Source: a bacterium (GTDB taxonomy: Bacteria > UBA8248). Taken from it: DNA of 64,000 bases. Within the stretch, counting starts at the first letter, position 1, and each line of letters starts with the position of its first letter. Where the stretch lies: contig JAJEJD010000008.1 of assembly GCA_022828125.1 (NCBI GenBank), positions 248,001 to 312,000 on the forward strand, read 5' to 3'. The translations under genes were made by a program, and so were the position numbers. The notes under the pieces were generated by a model. That model searched no databases. It worked only from the letters and a program-made list of their open reading frames with translations, and was not told the origin of the DNA. Positions 47,369-57,393 of this stretch are shown here, piece by piece.

Positions 47369-48565
47369 TCAGTATGTTTCACCCGATTTTTCCAAGCGTT
47401 CGCGGTGATTCAGCCAACCCCTCCGGAAACGCTCCGCTGCCGCTTTCTTGAAATTCTCACGAGCGAATCGCTTCGCCTGCCTGCGCGCGGCCTCAGGCGA
47501 GAACTGATCTTCCATTTTCTCGAACGCCACGACGGCTTCTTCGATATCTGCCGGCTCCGAACCGGAGAAAAACATTCCCGTAGGCGCAGCTTCCCCATCC
47601 CCTGCCTCATTCCACGGGATGAAACCCGGCGGCGCTTCATATTCCTGCGCATTCATACCCACGACGGTCTCGAGCGCGCCGCCCGCGCCCAGGGCGAGAA
47701 CCGGACGGCCGCACGCCTGCGCCTCGAGCGGAGTGATGCCGAAGTCCTCCTCGCCCGGCAGGATGAAGGCGCGGCATCCGGCGTAAAGCCGACGGATGGT
47801 TTCATCATCCTGGTGGCCCAAAAACTCCACGTTCGGTTTTCCCAATGCGCGAATGCGGTCGAAATCCTGACCCTCTCCCACCACCTTGAGCGGACGGCCC
47901 AGCCGCCCGAAGGCCTCGACTGCCGCATCGACACGCTTATAGGGTGCGAACGCCGTCACCATAAGGTAGTAATCCGATACGCGCTCGTTTCGGGAGCGGT
48001 AGAACTCCGTATCCACCGGCGGGTAGATCACCTCCGCCTGCCTGCCGTAGTAGTCGCGGATACGCTCCGCCACCGTATGGCTGTTGGCGATAAAATCGTG
48101 CACTCCCCTGTTGGCTTCGTTGTCCCATCTTCTCAGGTACTCGACGACGCGGGGAAAGAACCATCTGGCCACGCCATCCAGACACGCGAGATATTCCTTG
48201 TATCCGCTCCAGGCGTAGCGCATGGGCGTATGGCAATAGCTGAGGTGGTAGGTTCCATAATCTCCCCTTGCTCCTTTCGCAACGCAATGCGAACTCGACA
48301 AAATGAAATCGTACTCCTTGAGGGAGAACATCCGAACCGCCGTCGGCATGAGGGGAAGCATATAACGATAGCGCCGCCTGGCGCCGGGAATCCGCTGCAA
48401 GGGGCTGGTATGGATGCGATGCCGCTCGATGGCCTCAGAAACCGAACCCGGCTGGTGAAACAGCGTGAAGATATCCGCCTCCGGGTATATCTCGCAAAAC
48501 ACCTCGAGGCATTTCTCCCCGCCTCTCATACCCGTGAGCCAATCGTGCACGATCGCTACCCGCAT
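47369..48565 (-). CDS. Family 4 glycosyltransferase
   Basis: A 398-residue GT-B enzyme. The N-terminus IVHDWLTGMRGGEKCLEVF and the EDFGITPLEAQACGRPVLA motif identify a GT4 transferase of the MtfB type, which often adds mannose in polysaccharide clusters. ATG at 48565 has CAGGGGCAG upstream, so the longer open frame is rejected. It follows the next gene by 16 bp. Confidence 0.93.
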   Translation of the reverse strand: MRVAIVHDWLTGMRGGEKCLEVFCEIYPEADIFTLFHQPGSVSEAIERHRIHTSPLQRIPGARRRYRYMLPLMPTAVRMFSLKEYDFILSSSHCVAKGARGDYGTYHLSYCHTPMRYAWSGYKEYLACLDGVARWFFPRVVEYLRRWDNEANRGVHDFIANSHTVAERIRDYYGRQAEVIYPPVDTEFYRSRNERVSDYYLMVTAFAPYKRVDAAVEAFGRLGRPLKVVGEGQDFDRIRALGKPNVEFLGHQDDETIRRLYAGCRAFILPGEEDFGITPLEAQACGRPVLALGAGGALETVVGMNAQEYEAPPGFIPWNEAGDGEAAPTGMFFSGSEPADIEEAVVAFEKMEDQFSPEAARRQAKRFARENFKKAAAERFRRGWLNHRERLEKSGETY

Positions 48566-48581
48566 GTCTGCCCCTGAACTC

Positions 48582-49712
48582 TCACGATCTGAATACGGAC
48601 GGCGAGGCTGGAATCCTCCCAGGCGATTGAAAAAGGGCATCTCGGTAGGCGCGCTGCGTTTCGGCGGCGAGTTTTTCCCAGTGAAAAAAGCGCGCCCGCT
48701 CCTTCGACTTTTCAGCGAGGCTGTCCCGTAGACCCGGCTCCCTCAAGATGCGCAGCATGGCGTTTCGCAAGGCATCCTTATCTCCCCGGGGAACGATGAG
48801 GCCAGCGTTCCCAACCACTTCGGGCAAGGCTCCTGCATCCGACACGACCGGCGGCACGCCGCAGGCCATGGCCTCCAGGGGAGGATAGCCAAAACCCTCG
48901 TAATGGGAGGGAAATACCAGCGCCCGCGCGGGCCGATAGATGCCGGGGAGCGCTTCCTGAGGCATTTGCCCCAGAAACACCACCTCCTCACCCAGATTCA
49001 AAAAGCGCAAAACGCCATCAAGACTCTCCCGCTCACCCGTCATGACGAGGCGAACTCCACTCGCCTCCTTCCTCAAATCCGCAAAGGCATCAAGCAGCAG
49101 ATGCAGGTTCTTGTGGCGTTTGTGGTTTCCCACATACAGGAAATAAGGCGCATCGTCGATCTTTTTCAGGGCTTCGGGCCTGGGCGCGCGCCCATCCTCC
49201 CAGCCGGGCGGCAGAGCGTTGTGCGTCACGCGCACCTTTTCCTCCGCGACGCCCACGTGCTCCACGATGTCTCTTTTCGTGTGTTCGGAAACGGCGAGAA
49301 TAACACGCGCCCGCCGCACCGTTCTCGCGATCATCCATTTCGAAACGCGCCAATGCAGCGGCGAGGGGCAAAGCGCCGGAAACAATTGATGGATCAAGTC
49401 ATGAATCGTCGCCACCATGGACGTCTTGCCGAAAAAAGGAGCGAAATAATGCGGATGATGTATCAAGTCCAGACGTTCTCGCCCCAATAGCCGGGGCAGT
49501 TTCACCTGCTCGGCAAACGAATAAGGCGGCGCCGCGCAAACCACTCGCCGGAAATTACTACCCAGATCCGCACAGCTATCCATGTCCCTTTCCTGCAGGA
49601 ACACGACGTATTCCACATCGTCATCGCGCCTGTCCAGCCCGGCGAGCAAGCTTCTCAAATAGGTGCCGATGCCGCCCATCGATATCATCCGGGCGTCAAC
49701 GCCTATACGCAT
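48582..49712 (-). CDS. Family 4 glycosyltransferase
   Basis: A 376-residue GT-B enzyme. MRIGVDARMISMGGIGTYLRSLL at the N-terminus and SHYEGFGYPPLEAMACGVPPVVSD near the C-terminus are typical GT4 signatures. ATG at 49712 lies inside the end of the upstream GT9 gene (10-bp overlap), so the frame upstream of it is not part of this gene. Donor and acceptor cannot be read. Confidence 0.93.
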   Translation of the reverse strand: MRIGVDARMISMGGIGTYLRSLLAGLDRRDDDVEYVVFLQERDMDSCADLGSNFRRVVCAAPPYSFAEQVKLPRLLGRERLDLIHHPHYFAPFFGKTSMVATIHDLIHQLFPALCPSPLHWRVSKWMIARTVRRARVILAVSEHTKRDIVEHVGVAEEKVRVTHNALPPGWEDGRAPRPEALKKIDDAPYFLYVGNHKRHKNLHLLLDAFADLRKEASGVRLVMTGERESLDGVLRFLNLGEEVVFLGQMPQEALPGIYRPARALVFPSHYEGFGYPPLEAMACGVPPVVSDAGALPEVVGNAGLIVPRGDKDALRNAMLRILREPGLRDSLAEKSKERARFFHWEKLAAETQRAYRDALFQSPGRIPASPSVFRS

Positions 49713-51010
49713 CTCTTCACCGCTTCGTAGACGCGCTCGAGTTCCTGATTCTCTTTGTCCTTGTGAGTATCGCCAACGGAAGTGGGACTTTTTCGCAACA
49801 CCAACACATTCGGGCCGCGCGGCCCCCATACGCTCGGTTCGGCCGGCCCCTGAAAGATGCAAATCACGGGAAGGCCGAGCGCCGCGGCGATATGACTGGG
49901 ACCCGAGTCGTTGCCGATGAACAAGCGGCAGGCCTTCATCACCCCCATGAGCGAACGGAGATGCTGAACCTTCTCGCACATGTCAATAATCGTGCCCCGC
50001 ACACGGACACCCTTCATGGATTTGAGTGTCTCATCGACGACCTGCCGATCATCCGGCCCGCCCAGCAACAGGACCCGGACGGGAAGCGTGGAGACGACCC
50101 GGCTGATCAACTCCCCGTAGAGTTTCGGACTCCAGATTCTTTCCCTTCCTCCGGCACCCGGGTGGATTCCAATGAATGAGCCTGTGGGGTCCTCCGTCAG
50201 CGAGTCGATACAGGCGCGTCCCTCGGCCAGTTCTTCTTCAGAAAGCGTTAGCGCGGGGTTTTTCGTCTCGAATGGACCCAGCCCCGCATATTCGAGCATG
50301 TCTAAATTGAACTCTACCTGGTGACGATTGGGGAACTCTTCGGCCTCCACATCCAGAGCAAAGCCGAATCCCCTGATGCCCCGCCCGACCAGATAGCGCA
50401 CGCCGGCGAGCCTGGCTGCAATGATCGACTGAAAATCGCCCGCAAAATCCACCGCCAGATCGTATGGCCCGTCGATTTCCTCGGCTCTCATTCTGAGCAG
50501 GCGCCTCAGACGGCGCAGCGAGCGAAAGCCGAATTTCTTCCTCTTCGGCCTGTCGCGCCAGGACGCATTGAAAACGAGGAAATCCACCCCCGACAACTCT
50601 TCGTCGAACTCCCTGAACAAAGAACGGGCGGATGAGCGAATCAAGAGGTCGATTTGCGTATCCGGCAGACTGTCTCGGATCGCATGGATTGCGGGCAGCG
50701 TGCAGATGACGTCGCCGATATGGTCGGGGCGCACCAAAAGAACGCGGCGAATTGCCTGAGGCCGTTCTCTCGTCTTGCGAAAAAAAGTCTCCCCCAGCAG
50801 GTCGACCGCACGAAACGCCCATCTCGCCGGAAATCTCTTATAGTGATAGTTGCGCTCGAAAACGGAAAGTTTGCGGCTCCGTTCCAGCCTGAGCACCTCT
50901 TTCATCGAGGGCGCCGCTGTTTTGGGAGGCACGCGCAAGCGAGCCTCATCGATAAATTGCGCCACATCATGGGGCGGTTCGCGTATTCCTGCGTTTTCCG
51001 ACCTGTTCAT
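49703..51010 (-). CDS. Family 9 glycosyltransferase (heptosyltransferase-like)
   Basis: A 435-residue enzyme of the LPS heptosyltransferase family. Signatures are LLVRPDHIGDVICTLPAI, IGIHPGAGGRERIWSPKLYGEL and FIGNDSGPSHIAAALG. The N-terminal 85 residues are a basic extension not usual in WaaC/WaaF. ATG at 51010 is preferred; an upstream ATG at 51049 is possible. It may add heptose or another sugar to the LPS core. Confidence 0.9.
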   Translation of the reverse strand: MNRSENAGIREPPHDVAQFIDEARLRVPPKTAAPSMKEVLRLERSRKLSVFERNYHYKRFPARWAFRAVDLLGETFFRKTRERPQAIRRVLLVRPDHIGDVICTLPAIHAIRDSLPDTQIDLLIRSSARSLFREFDEELSGVDFLVFNASWRDRPKRKKFGFRSLRRLRRLLRMRAEEIDGPYDLAVDFAGDFQSIIAARLAGVRYLVGRGIRGFGFALDVEAEEFPNRHQVEFNLDMLEYAGLGPFETKNPALTLSEEELAEGRACIDSLTEDPTGSFIGIHPGAGGRERIWSPKLYGELISRVVSTLPVRVLLLGGPDDRQVVDETLKSMKGVRVRGTIIDMCEKVQHLRSLMGVMKACRLFIGNDSGPSHIAAALGLPVICIFQGPAEPSVWGPRGPNVLVLRKSPTSVGDTHKDKENQELERVYEAVKRCV

Positions 51011-51127
51011 CGTGCGCTCTCGAAAAAATTTCAACCCAACAGATATCAAAGAATATAGCGCGCTTCGCCCCCCGGCGGAAATTCCTCTCCTACATACTAC
51101 TCTCTCGATATTTGCATCCCGCTCGCA

Positions 51128-52243
51128 TCAACCCGCCAGAATGTTTTTATAGAGACGATGGGCCTTCCCGGCCAGCACATCCCAGGTGAATTCTTCGAGC
51201 ACCCTTTTCCGGCCCGCATCCACCAGCCGCTTGCGCTCACCGGGTTCGTTATTCAGCTTCTGGAGGATATCTCGGAGAGTCTCCACGTTATCTTCAGGAA
51301 ATACGAATCCCTCCGACCCAATGACGTTCGTGATTTCACCCGTGGCTGCTCCCACGGGAACCACGCCGCAGGCCATCGCCTCGATCAGTACCCGGCCGAA
51401 CTGCTCCCTCCAGTGCGCGGTCGTTCTCGACGGCAGCGCCAGCGCGTGCCAGCCACGCAAATATCCGGGAACATCTGAAGGATCGACCCAGGCGACGAAT
51501 TCCACTCGCTCCCAAATTCCGAGCACGCGCGCTAGCTGCTCAAGCGTCTCACGCTCATCCCCATCCCCTACGATCTGCGCTTTCCACTCCCCCGCAAGAC
51601 CGGCAAGCGCTCTTAGGAGAACGTCCGCTCCTTTCGAATAAACGAGCCTCCCAAGATACCCGATGCTGAACACATCGCCACGCTTACCCGGTTCGGGGGG
51701 TCGGAAAAGCTCCGGGTCCAGTCCGAACTGGGGGAGCGTTCGCACTTTCTGCGGCGGCGCACCGATGCGCAACAGCCTCGCCCGGGCAGTACGGGCAAAG
51801 ACCAAAAGCGCGTCCGCTCGGCGAAAAACGATCTTTTCGATCTTACGGGAGCGCCAAGGGAGAACGATATCAAAATTCTCCGAGTTGTTGACCATGAACT
51901 TCGGACGCGTTCTGAGCATAGACAGGTAAAGCAACACCTGGGCTGCGACGAAACTGTAGGACTCCTCTTCCATGTGGACGATATCGGGCCGCGCTTGCCT
52001 AAGCGCCTTCCATAGTCCATTGCCGTAGACGTGGCCGCCCACCCTGCCGTTGAAAATCAGAGAACCGGTGAAAATCCGGTAGCCGTCCTCTATGCCTTCC
52101 CGGCAGATGAGCGTCCGATCTCCTTCTTTCCACTCCGCAGGCGCGAGCAGAGAAACTTCCAGGCCGGGCCGCCGGGCGAGCGCGGCGATCTTCGCCCGAT
52201 AAACCGGCGACGCGCAGAAACGGGAAATGATTAAAACGCGCAT
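51128..52243 (-). CDS. Family 4 glycosyltransferase
   Basis: A 371-residue GT-B enzyme. MRVLIISRFCASPVYRAKI begins the protein, and REQFGRVLIEAMACGVVPVGAATGEI is the donor-binding EX7E region. Start at 52243 follows GGGCGGGTC. It lies about 118 bp upstream of the GT9 gene in the same run. Confidence 0.92.
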   Translation of the reverse strand: MRVLIISRFCASPVYRAKIAALARRPGLEVSLLAPAEWKEGDRTLICREGIEDGYRIFTGSLIFNGRVGGHVYGNGLWKALRQARPDIVHMEEESYSFVAAQVLLYLSMLRTRPKFMVNNSENFDIVLPWRSRKIEKIVFRRADALLVFARTARARLLRIGAPPQKVRTLPQFGLDPELFRPPEPGKRGDVFSIGYLGRLVYSKGADVLLRALAGLAGEWKAQIVGDGDERETLEQLARVLGIWERVEFVAWVDPSDVPGYLRGWHALALPSRTTAHWREQFGRVLIEAMACGVVPVGAATGEITNVIGSEGFVFPEDNVETLRDILQKLNNEPGERKRLVDAGRKRVLEEFTWDVLAGKAHRLYKNILAG

Positions 52244-52491
52244 GATGACCCGCCCATGTCGATAGCGCATGCCTCGCGTCATGCCCGTTTTCCAACTGTT
52301 ATATTTCGGAAACCCTGGAATTTCCGCTTGCTCTCATTCCAGAAAAATTGGTGGGTCCCATGAGCGCAGGCATTCCAGTAAAGCGGCCCCTCAAGAAAAG
52401 CGCAAGACGCCTGCGGCATCTTTATTGCCGCCAAGACTTCCACCCACGATGGTTCGCGTCCCACGAGCGGAGCCCGCCTTTCCATCTATCC

Positions 52492-53268
52492 TCACGACAG
52501 GCGCACAAAAACGCCTTCAACGACCCCGCTGAACCAGCAAACGGGAGGAATTTTGGATAGCCCGGCCTCGGCCCTGAGCCATATATGCGGATGCGCTCCG
52601 AGCAATTGCCTGAGTCTTTCCGGCAAAGGGGTGAAATTCTTCGGCAGGATATTCGAGTACCAAGTCTCGACCGCCTCGAACCCGTAACGAGTGAGGAGTT
52701 CCTGCATCTTTTTGATGGAATAGCACCGTTCGTGATCGCTCGCGCGGAAGACGTTTCTCGCCATGAATTCCGAATAACTCCACACGTTGGGAAGCATCAT
52801 CACGACGAACAGCCCCTCGGGGCGCAAGATGCGCCGAATTTCTGTGAGCGAACCGCTTTCGTCCTCCACATGCTCCAGAACGCCGCAGGACAAAACGATG
52901 TCGAACGATTCATCCCCGAATGGAAACCGTACGGGGTCTTCGCCGTAAACGACATCGAGGTCCTGCTCGCGAAGAAAGGAGTTCCAGGGAGAGGGTTCTT
53001 CCGACTCGATGGTATACGAGACGACTTCGAAACCCCGGTTTCTCATCAAAAAAGACATTTGCCCGTAGCCGCATCCCCAATCCAGCAGCCTGCCGCCACC
53101 CGGATTCAGGTGTTTCACGGTATCCGCCTTACGCAGGTAATTGGCGCGACCCAGCGGTGTGTCGAGGTGATAGAGACCGGCGCAGCCTTCGGCCAGCGAA
53201 CGCTCGACGGCGCGGGCGAGGACCGCCATCTCTTCGGACTCGGCTCGAGGAGAGCGTTTCGTCGGCAT
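52492..53268 (-). CDS. SAM-dependent methyltransferase
   Basis: A 258-residue class I methyltransferase. Motif I is LLDWGCGYGQMSFLM, and CGVLEHVEDESGSLTEIRRIL is motif II/III of the Methyltransf_11 type. It likely methylates a sugar or lipid intermediate in the polysaccharide pathway. A 249-bp gap separates it from the next glycosyltransferase, so an internal promoter is possible. It is the first gene of the minus-strand run. Confidence 0.9.
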   Translation of the reverse strand: MPTKRSPRAESEEMAVLARAVERSLAEGCAGLYHLDTPLGRANYLRKADTVKHLNPGGGRLLDWGCGYGQMSFLMRNRGFEVVSYTIESEEPSPWNSFLREQDLDVVYGEDPVRFPFGDESFDIVLSCGVLEHVEDESGSLTEIRRILRPEGLFVVMMLPNVWSYSEFMARNVFRASDHERCYSIKKMQELLTRYGFEAVETWYSNILPKNFTPLPERLRQLLGAHPHIWLRAEAGLSKIPPVCWFSGVVEGVFVRLS

Positions 53269-53411
53269 GGAATATGGACCCTGTTCTTTTCGTGGAGGCA
53301 GGGATTACTCTAACCCCGGGATCACGCGGAACACAAGGCTCGCTTGACACGGGGCCGGTGGTGGGAGAACTTCCGAATAACTTGATCTCCACATATTCGA
53401 GGGATAACGCC

Positions 53412-54278
53412 ATGAACGATCGTGGTGCGCGCCTCCGGGCGCTTCTGGAAGAGAACCGGCCCGTGCTCGCTCCCGCCTGTATCGACGCCTTCAGCGCGCG
53501 CATGGTGGAGCAGGCGGGGTTCGAGGTGAACTATCTGACGGGCAACGGCGCCTCGGCGGCTCTCCTCGGCAAGCCCGACGTGGGCTTCATGACGCTCCGC
53601 GAGGTGGCCGACGTTTGCCGCAACATCGTACAGGCGACTTCGATTCCCCTCATCGCGGACGCCGACACCGGCTACGGCAACGCCGTGAACATGATCCGCA
53701 CCGTCCGAGAACTCGAATCGGCGGGCGTCGCCTGCATACAGATCGAGGACCAGGTGACTCCAAAAAAATGCGGCTTCCTGCCCGGCTCGATCCCCGTCAT
53801 CTCGCTGGAAGAACAACTCGGCAAGCTGAAGGCGGCTCTCGATACACGCCAAAGCGAGGATTTCCTCATCCTCGCCCGCACGGACGCCGCCGCCGACCAC
53901 GGGCTGGATGAGGCGATCCGCCGGGCCGTCGCCTATAAAGAAGCGGGGGCCGACCTCACGTTCATCGAGGTGGAAGGCACGGAGGAGGAACTGCGAAAAA
54001 TCGGGGCCGAGGTTCCCCCGCCCCACGTCACGACGCTGGATGAATCGAGGCGCGAGGCGGCCCTCAGCGTGGATGAACTCGGAGAACTCGGCTTCGGCGT
54101 CATCATCTATCCGGGCATCGTGCGCTGCACGTACTTGAAAGCGGTGAACGACGTGCTGCGGATTCTGAAAGAGGAAGGCTCCACGCGCTCGGCGCGCGAG
54201 ATGATGGCCACTTTTCAGGAATACAACGACGCCCTGGGCATCTCGGAAATCCAGACGTGGGAACGTGAATATCTATGA
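53412..54278 (+). CDS. PEP mutase/isocitrate lyase superfamily enzyme
   Basis: A 288-residue TIM-barrel lyase. Signature elements are PLIADADTGYGNA (Mg-binding Asp residues), QIEDQ and KKCGFLPG with the loop Cys; the residue after Gly is Phe where lyases usually have His. It could be an oxaloacetate decarboxylase, carboxyphosphonoenolpyruvate enzyme or 2-methylisocitrate lyase relative. ATG at 53412 follows GAGG by 9 nt. It heads a plus-strand catabolic run. Confidence 0.88.
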   Translation: MNDRGARLRALLEENRPVLAPACIDAFSARMVEQAGFEVNYLTGNGASAALLGKPDVGFMTLREVADVCRNIVQATSIPLIADADTGYGNAVNMIRTVRELESAGVACIQIEDQVTPKKCGFLPGSIPVISLEEQLGKLKAALDTRQSEDFLILARTDAAADHGLDEAIRRAVAYKEAGADLTFIEVEGTEEELRKIGAEVPPPHVTTLDESRREAALSVDELGELGFGVIIYPGIVRCTYLKAVNDVLRILKEEGSTRSAREMMATFQEYNDALGISEIQTWEREYL

Positions 54279-54309
54279 CGCCGAAGCGGCGTCGCGCAAG
54301 GAGTGAAAC

Positions 54310-54609
54310 ATGATCACCGTGGGGATGTACTATGAAGTGCTGCCGGGCAAGGAGAAGGAATTCGAAGAGAAATTCGAGGCTGTGGCCGGCGCCCTCGAAG
54401 GACAGGCCGGCCACGTTCAGAGTCTTTTGTATCAACAGGTGAAAAACCCGAATTCCTACACCATCCTTTCGGAGTGGGATGCGCAGGAAGACTTCATGGC
54501 CTTCATCAGGAGCGATGCCTTTCGCGCCGTCACGGACTGGGGAAAGGCGGAGATTCTGGCGGGCCGGCCGCGCCACAAGCTCTACGGCCGCGAGGGCGAC
54601 CTCCACTAG
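54310..54609 (+). CDS. Antibiotic-biosynthesis-monooxygenase (ABM) fold protein
   Basis: A 99-residue dimeric ferredoxin-like fold protein (MYYEVLPGKEKEFEEKF, LLYQQVKNPNSYTILSEW). ABM proteins include haem- or quinol-type monooxygenases and small stress proteins; the substrate is not evident. ATG at 54310 follows AAGGAG by about 7 nt. Between the lyase and the amidohydrolase, with short gaps, it is likely co-transcribed. Confidence 0.88.
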   Translation: MITVGMYYEVLPGKEKEFEEKFEAVAGALEGQAGHVQSLLYQQVKNPNSYTILSEWDAQEDFMAFIRSDAFRAVTDWGKAEILAGRPRHKLYGREGDLH

Positions 54610-54620
54610 AGGGAAACTGA

Positions 54621-55499
54621 ATGCCGGATATGCTCCCCTGCCCGCCGCCCGATCCCCGGCCCAGAGCGCCCCGCTTCAAGCTTCCTCCCGGCGCCTGGGA
54701 TACCCACGGACACATCTTCGGTCCTGAGAGCAAATACGCTTACTCCCCCCGAAGGGGCTATACGCCCCCCGACGCCTCACTCGATGCCTACGAAACCCTC
54801 CACCGCACGCTCGGGGTGGCGCGCGGCGTCCTCACCCAGCCGAGCGTCTACGGGGTCGACAACGCCGCCATGCTAGACGCCATGGCCCGCTCCGGAGGGC
54901 GGCTCATGGGCGTGGCCTCCGTGGACAAGGAGGTGAGCGAGGCGGAGTTGACACGCCTTCACGAGGCGGGCGTTCGCGGCTTACGGATCAACCTGGCGGA
55001 CAAGGGCGGGAATCCCTTCGATTCGTTCGCAGACGTTCAGGCGATGGGCGAGCGCATCATGGACATGGGCTGGCACATGGAGTTTCTGATCCACGTGCAT
55101 GAGTTTCCCGATTTAAGAAAAACCTTCTCCGCCCTGCCCGTCCACAGCGTTTTCGGGCACATGGGCTACGTTCCTGCGAGCGAGGGTTTAGGCCCACTCC
55201 AGGAATTTATGGACTTGCTCAAAGAGGGCAGAACGTGGGTGAAGCTCACGGGCACATACCGCATCACGGGTCTTAAGCAAACCCCCTACTCGGACGTCGA
55301 CCCCATCGCACGCGCTCTCATCGAAACGGCGCCGGAGCGCATCATCTGGGGCACGGACTGGCCGCACCCCGTCTGCAAAATACCGATGCCGAACGACGGC
55401 GACTTGCTGGATCAACTGCTCGACTGGGCGCCGGATGAGAGCGTTCGTGAAAGAATACTCGTCGAAAACCCCCTGAAACTGCTCGGGCTCGAAAGATAG
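54621..55499 (+). CDS. Amidohydrolase 2 family hydrolase (LigI-like)
   Basis: A 292-residue metal-dependent TIM-barrel hydrolase. Early DTHGHIFGP (His29, His31), LIHVHEFPD and the late WGTDWPHP aspartate are the metal or catalytic positions. It resembles 2-pyrone-4,6-dicarboxylate lactonase and related lactone or decarboxylase enzymes of aromatic breakdown. The pathway here cannot be fixed. Start has AGAGGG upstream. Confidence 0.88.
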   Translation: MPDMLPCPPPDPRPRAPRFKLPPGAWDTHGHIFGPESKYAYSPRRGYTPPDASLDAYETLHRTLGVARGVLTQPSVYGVDNAAMLDAMARSGGRLMGVASVDKEVSEAELTRLHEAGVRGLRINLADKGGNPFDSFADVQAMGERIMDMGWHMEFLIHVHEFPDLRKTFSALPVHSVFGHMGYVPASEGLGPLQEFMDLLKEGRTWVKLTGTYRITGLKQTPYSDVDPIARALIETAPERIIWGTDWPHPVCKIPMPNDGDLLDQLLDWAPDESVRERILVENPLKLLGLER

Positions 55500-55508
55500 G
55501 AGAGAAAA

Positions 55509-56414
55509 ATGGCGCGCAAGGCAACGAAAAAAATCGCATTTCTAGGCTTGGGCCGAATGGGCGGGCTTATGGCGAAGCACCAGGTCGACGCCGGTTTCCC
55601 GGTCACGGGCTACGATCCCTCAGCGAAAGCCATCGCTACTGCAAAGAAAAACGGCGCCAAAACCGCCAGAACCGTCGCAGCGGCGGTGAAGGGCGCAGAC
55701 GTGGTGTGCAGTTCGCTCCCCTCGCCCGCCGTTGTGAGGGACGTCTACCTCGGCCCCAGGGGCGTGCTCGAGACCGCGCGGCGCGGCGTCGTCTGCTTTG
55801 AGCTTTCGACGAGCACCGTCAGCCTGGCGAAGGAGATCGCGGAGGCGGCGAAGAAAAAGGGAATCGCTTTTCTGGACGCTCCCGTCAGCGGAAGCATTCC
55901 CCACCTGGAGCGCAAGGAAGTCGCCGCCATCGTGGGTGGAGACCAGGCCGCTCTCAAGGAAAACCGCGACGTGCTCGACGCCTTCAGCAAGTCCATCACC
56001 TATATGGGGAAATCCGGCAACGGGCTGATCATGAAACTGGTGACGAACCACATCCTGAACATCCACCACTCCGGCATGGCCGAGGGCCTGGCGTTCGGGA
56101 TGAAAGCGGGGCTGACGGCTCCCAAAATGATGAAATTCCTTCAGGGCAGCGTGATTCCCCTGTTGATACATTACAAGGGCACGACGATGGCGGCGCGCGA
56201 TTATTCCGACGTCATCGCGAACCTGGGCATCAGCTTCAAGGACTTGGGGCTCAGCATCAACGAGGCGAACGATTTGGGCGCCCCCGTCCCCCTGGGCGCC
56301 GCCGCGCGCCAGCAATACACCTCCGCCATGGCGCTCGGCCTCGAAGATGCGGATTTCAACGCGGTATTCGAGTCGTTCCTGAACGCCATGGGAACGAGGC
56401 CGAAGAGAAAGTGA
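55509..56414 (+). CDS. Beta-hydroxyacid dehydrogenase, copy 1
   Basis: NAD(P)-dependent dehydrogenase of the 3-hydroxyisobutyrate/tartronate semialdehyde family, 301 residues. GLGRMG (13-18), substrate motif LDAPVSGS (about 120-127) and the catalytic Lys in MKLVTNH (about 176) are present. It starts 9 bp after the LigI-like gene, so it is coupled with the catabolic operon. It is closely similar to the next gene. Confidence 0.93.
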   Translation: MARKATKKIAFLGLGRMGGLMAKHQVDAGFPVTGYDPSAKAIATAKKNGAKTARTVAAAVKGADVVCSSLPSPAVVRDVYLGPRGVLETARRGVVCFELSTSTVSLAKEIAEAAKKKGIAFLDAPVSGSIPHLERKEVAAIVGGDQAALKENRDVLDAFSKSITYMGKSGNGLIMKLVTNHILNIHHSGMAEGLAFGMKAGLTAPKMMKFLQGSVIPLLIHYKGTTMAARDYSDVIANLGISFKDLGLSINEANDLGAPVPLGAAARQQYTSAMALGLEDADFNAVFESFLNAMGTRPKRK

Positions 56415-56487
56415 ATCTTATCGAGGCATCAGAAACGCCCGGATAGACGGTGTGCAACGGCGCATACGATTTCAGGAGTCTGAAGTT

Positions 56488-57393
56488 ATGGCGCGCAAGG
56501 CGACGAAAAAAATCGCGTTCCTGGGTCTGGGCCGCATGGGCGGGCTGATGGCGAAGCATCTGGTCGACGCGGGCTTCGACGTCACGGGCTACGACCCTGT
56601 GTCTCAGGCCACAGCAGCGGCGAAGAAAAACGGCGTCAAAATCGCCAGGAGCGTCGCAATGGCCGTAAAGGGGGCAGACGTGGTGTGCAGTTCGCTCCCC
56701 AAAACCGACATCGTGAGAGACGCCTACCTGGGCAAAGGCGGCGCGCTCAAGGCCATGCGGCGCGGCGCGGTATGCTTCGAGCTTTCGACGAGCAGCGTCG
56801 CACTGGCGAAGGAGATCGCCGCAGAAGCCAAAAAGAAGAGAATCGCTTTTCTGGACGCTCCCGTGCTCGGAAGCGTTCCGCACCTGGAGCAAAAGGGAGT
56901 CTCCGCCATCGTGGGCGGAGACGAGTCTGCTCTCAAGGAACACCGCGACGTGCTCGAAGCCTTCAGCAAGTCGGTCACTTACATGGGGAAATCGGGAAAC
57001 GGCCTGCTCATGAAACTGGTGTCGAACCACATCGTCTTCATCCAGCACGCCGGCATGGCCGAGGGACTCGCATTCGGGGTGAAAGCGGGGCTCACGGCCC
57101 GGAAAATGATGAAATTCCTGCAAGAGAGCGTGATTCCGGACCTGATGCACTACAAAGGCCCGGAGATGGCGGCGCGCGATTATTCCAAAGTCATCGGAAA
57201 CCTGGGGCTAAGCTACAAGGACATGGGAATCAGCATGAACGAAGCGAACGATCTGGGCGTTCCCGTTCCCATTGGCGCCGCCGCGCGGCAGCAGCATACC
57301 TCCGCCATGGCGCTCGGTTTCGAACACGCGGACTTGAACGCCGTCTTCGAGGCTTTCCTGAACGCCGCGGGAATGAAGCCGCAGAGAAAATAA
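56488..57393 (+). CDS. Beta-hydroxyacid dehydrogenase, copy 2
   Basis: A 301-residue close paralogue of copy 1 (identical start MARKATKKIAFLGLGRMGGLMAKH). It has GLGRMG, but the substrate motif is LDAPVLGS, with Leu replacing Ser, and the catalytic Lys is in MKLVSNH. The change in the substrate loop suggests a different substrate or reduced activity. ATG at 56488 follows AGGAG; an upstream in-frame ATG at 56452 is less likely. Confidence 0.92.
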   Translation: MARKATKKIAFLGLGRMGGLMAKHLVDAGFDVTGYDPVSQATAAAKKNGVKIARSVAMAVKGADVVCSSLPKTDIVRDAYLGKGGALKAMRRGAVCFELSTSSVALAKEIAAEAKKKRIAFLDAPVLGSVPHLEQKGVSAIVGGDESALKEHRDVLEAFSKSVTYMGKSGNGLLMKLVSNHIVFIQHAGMAEGLAFGVKAGLTARKMMKFLQESVIPDLMHYKGPEMAARDYSKVIGNLGLSYKDMGISMNEANDLGVPVPIGAAARQQHTSAMALGFEHADLNAVFEAFLNAAGMKPQRK

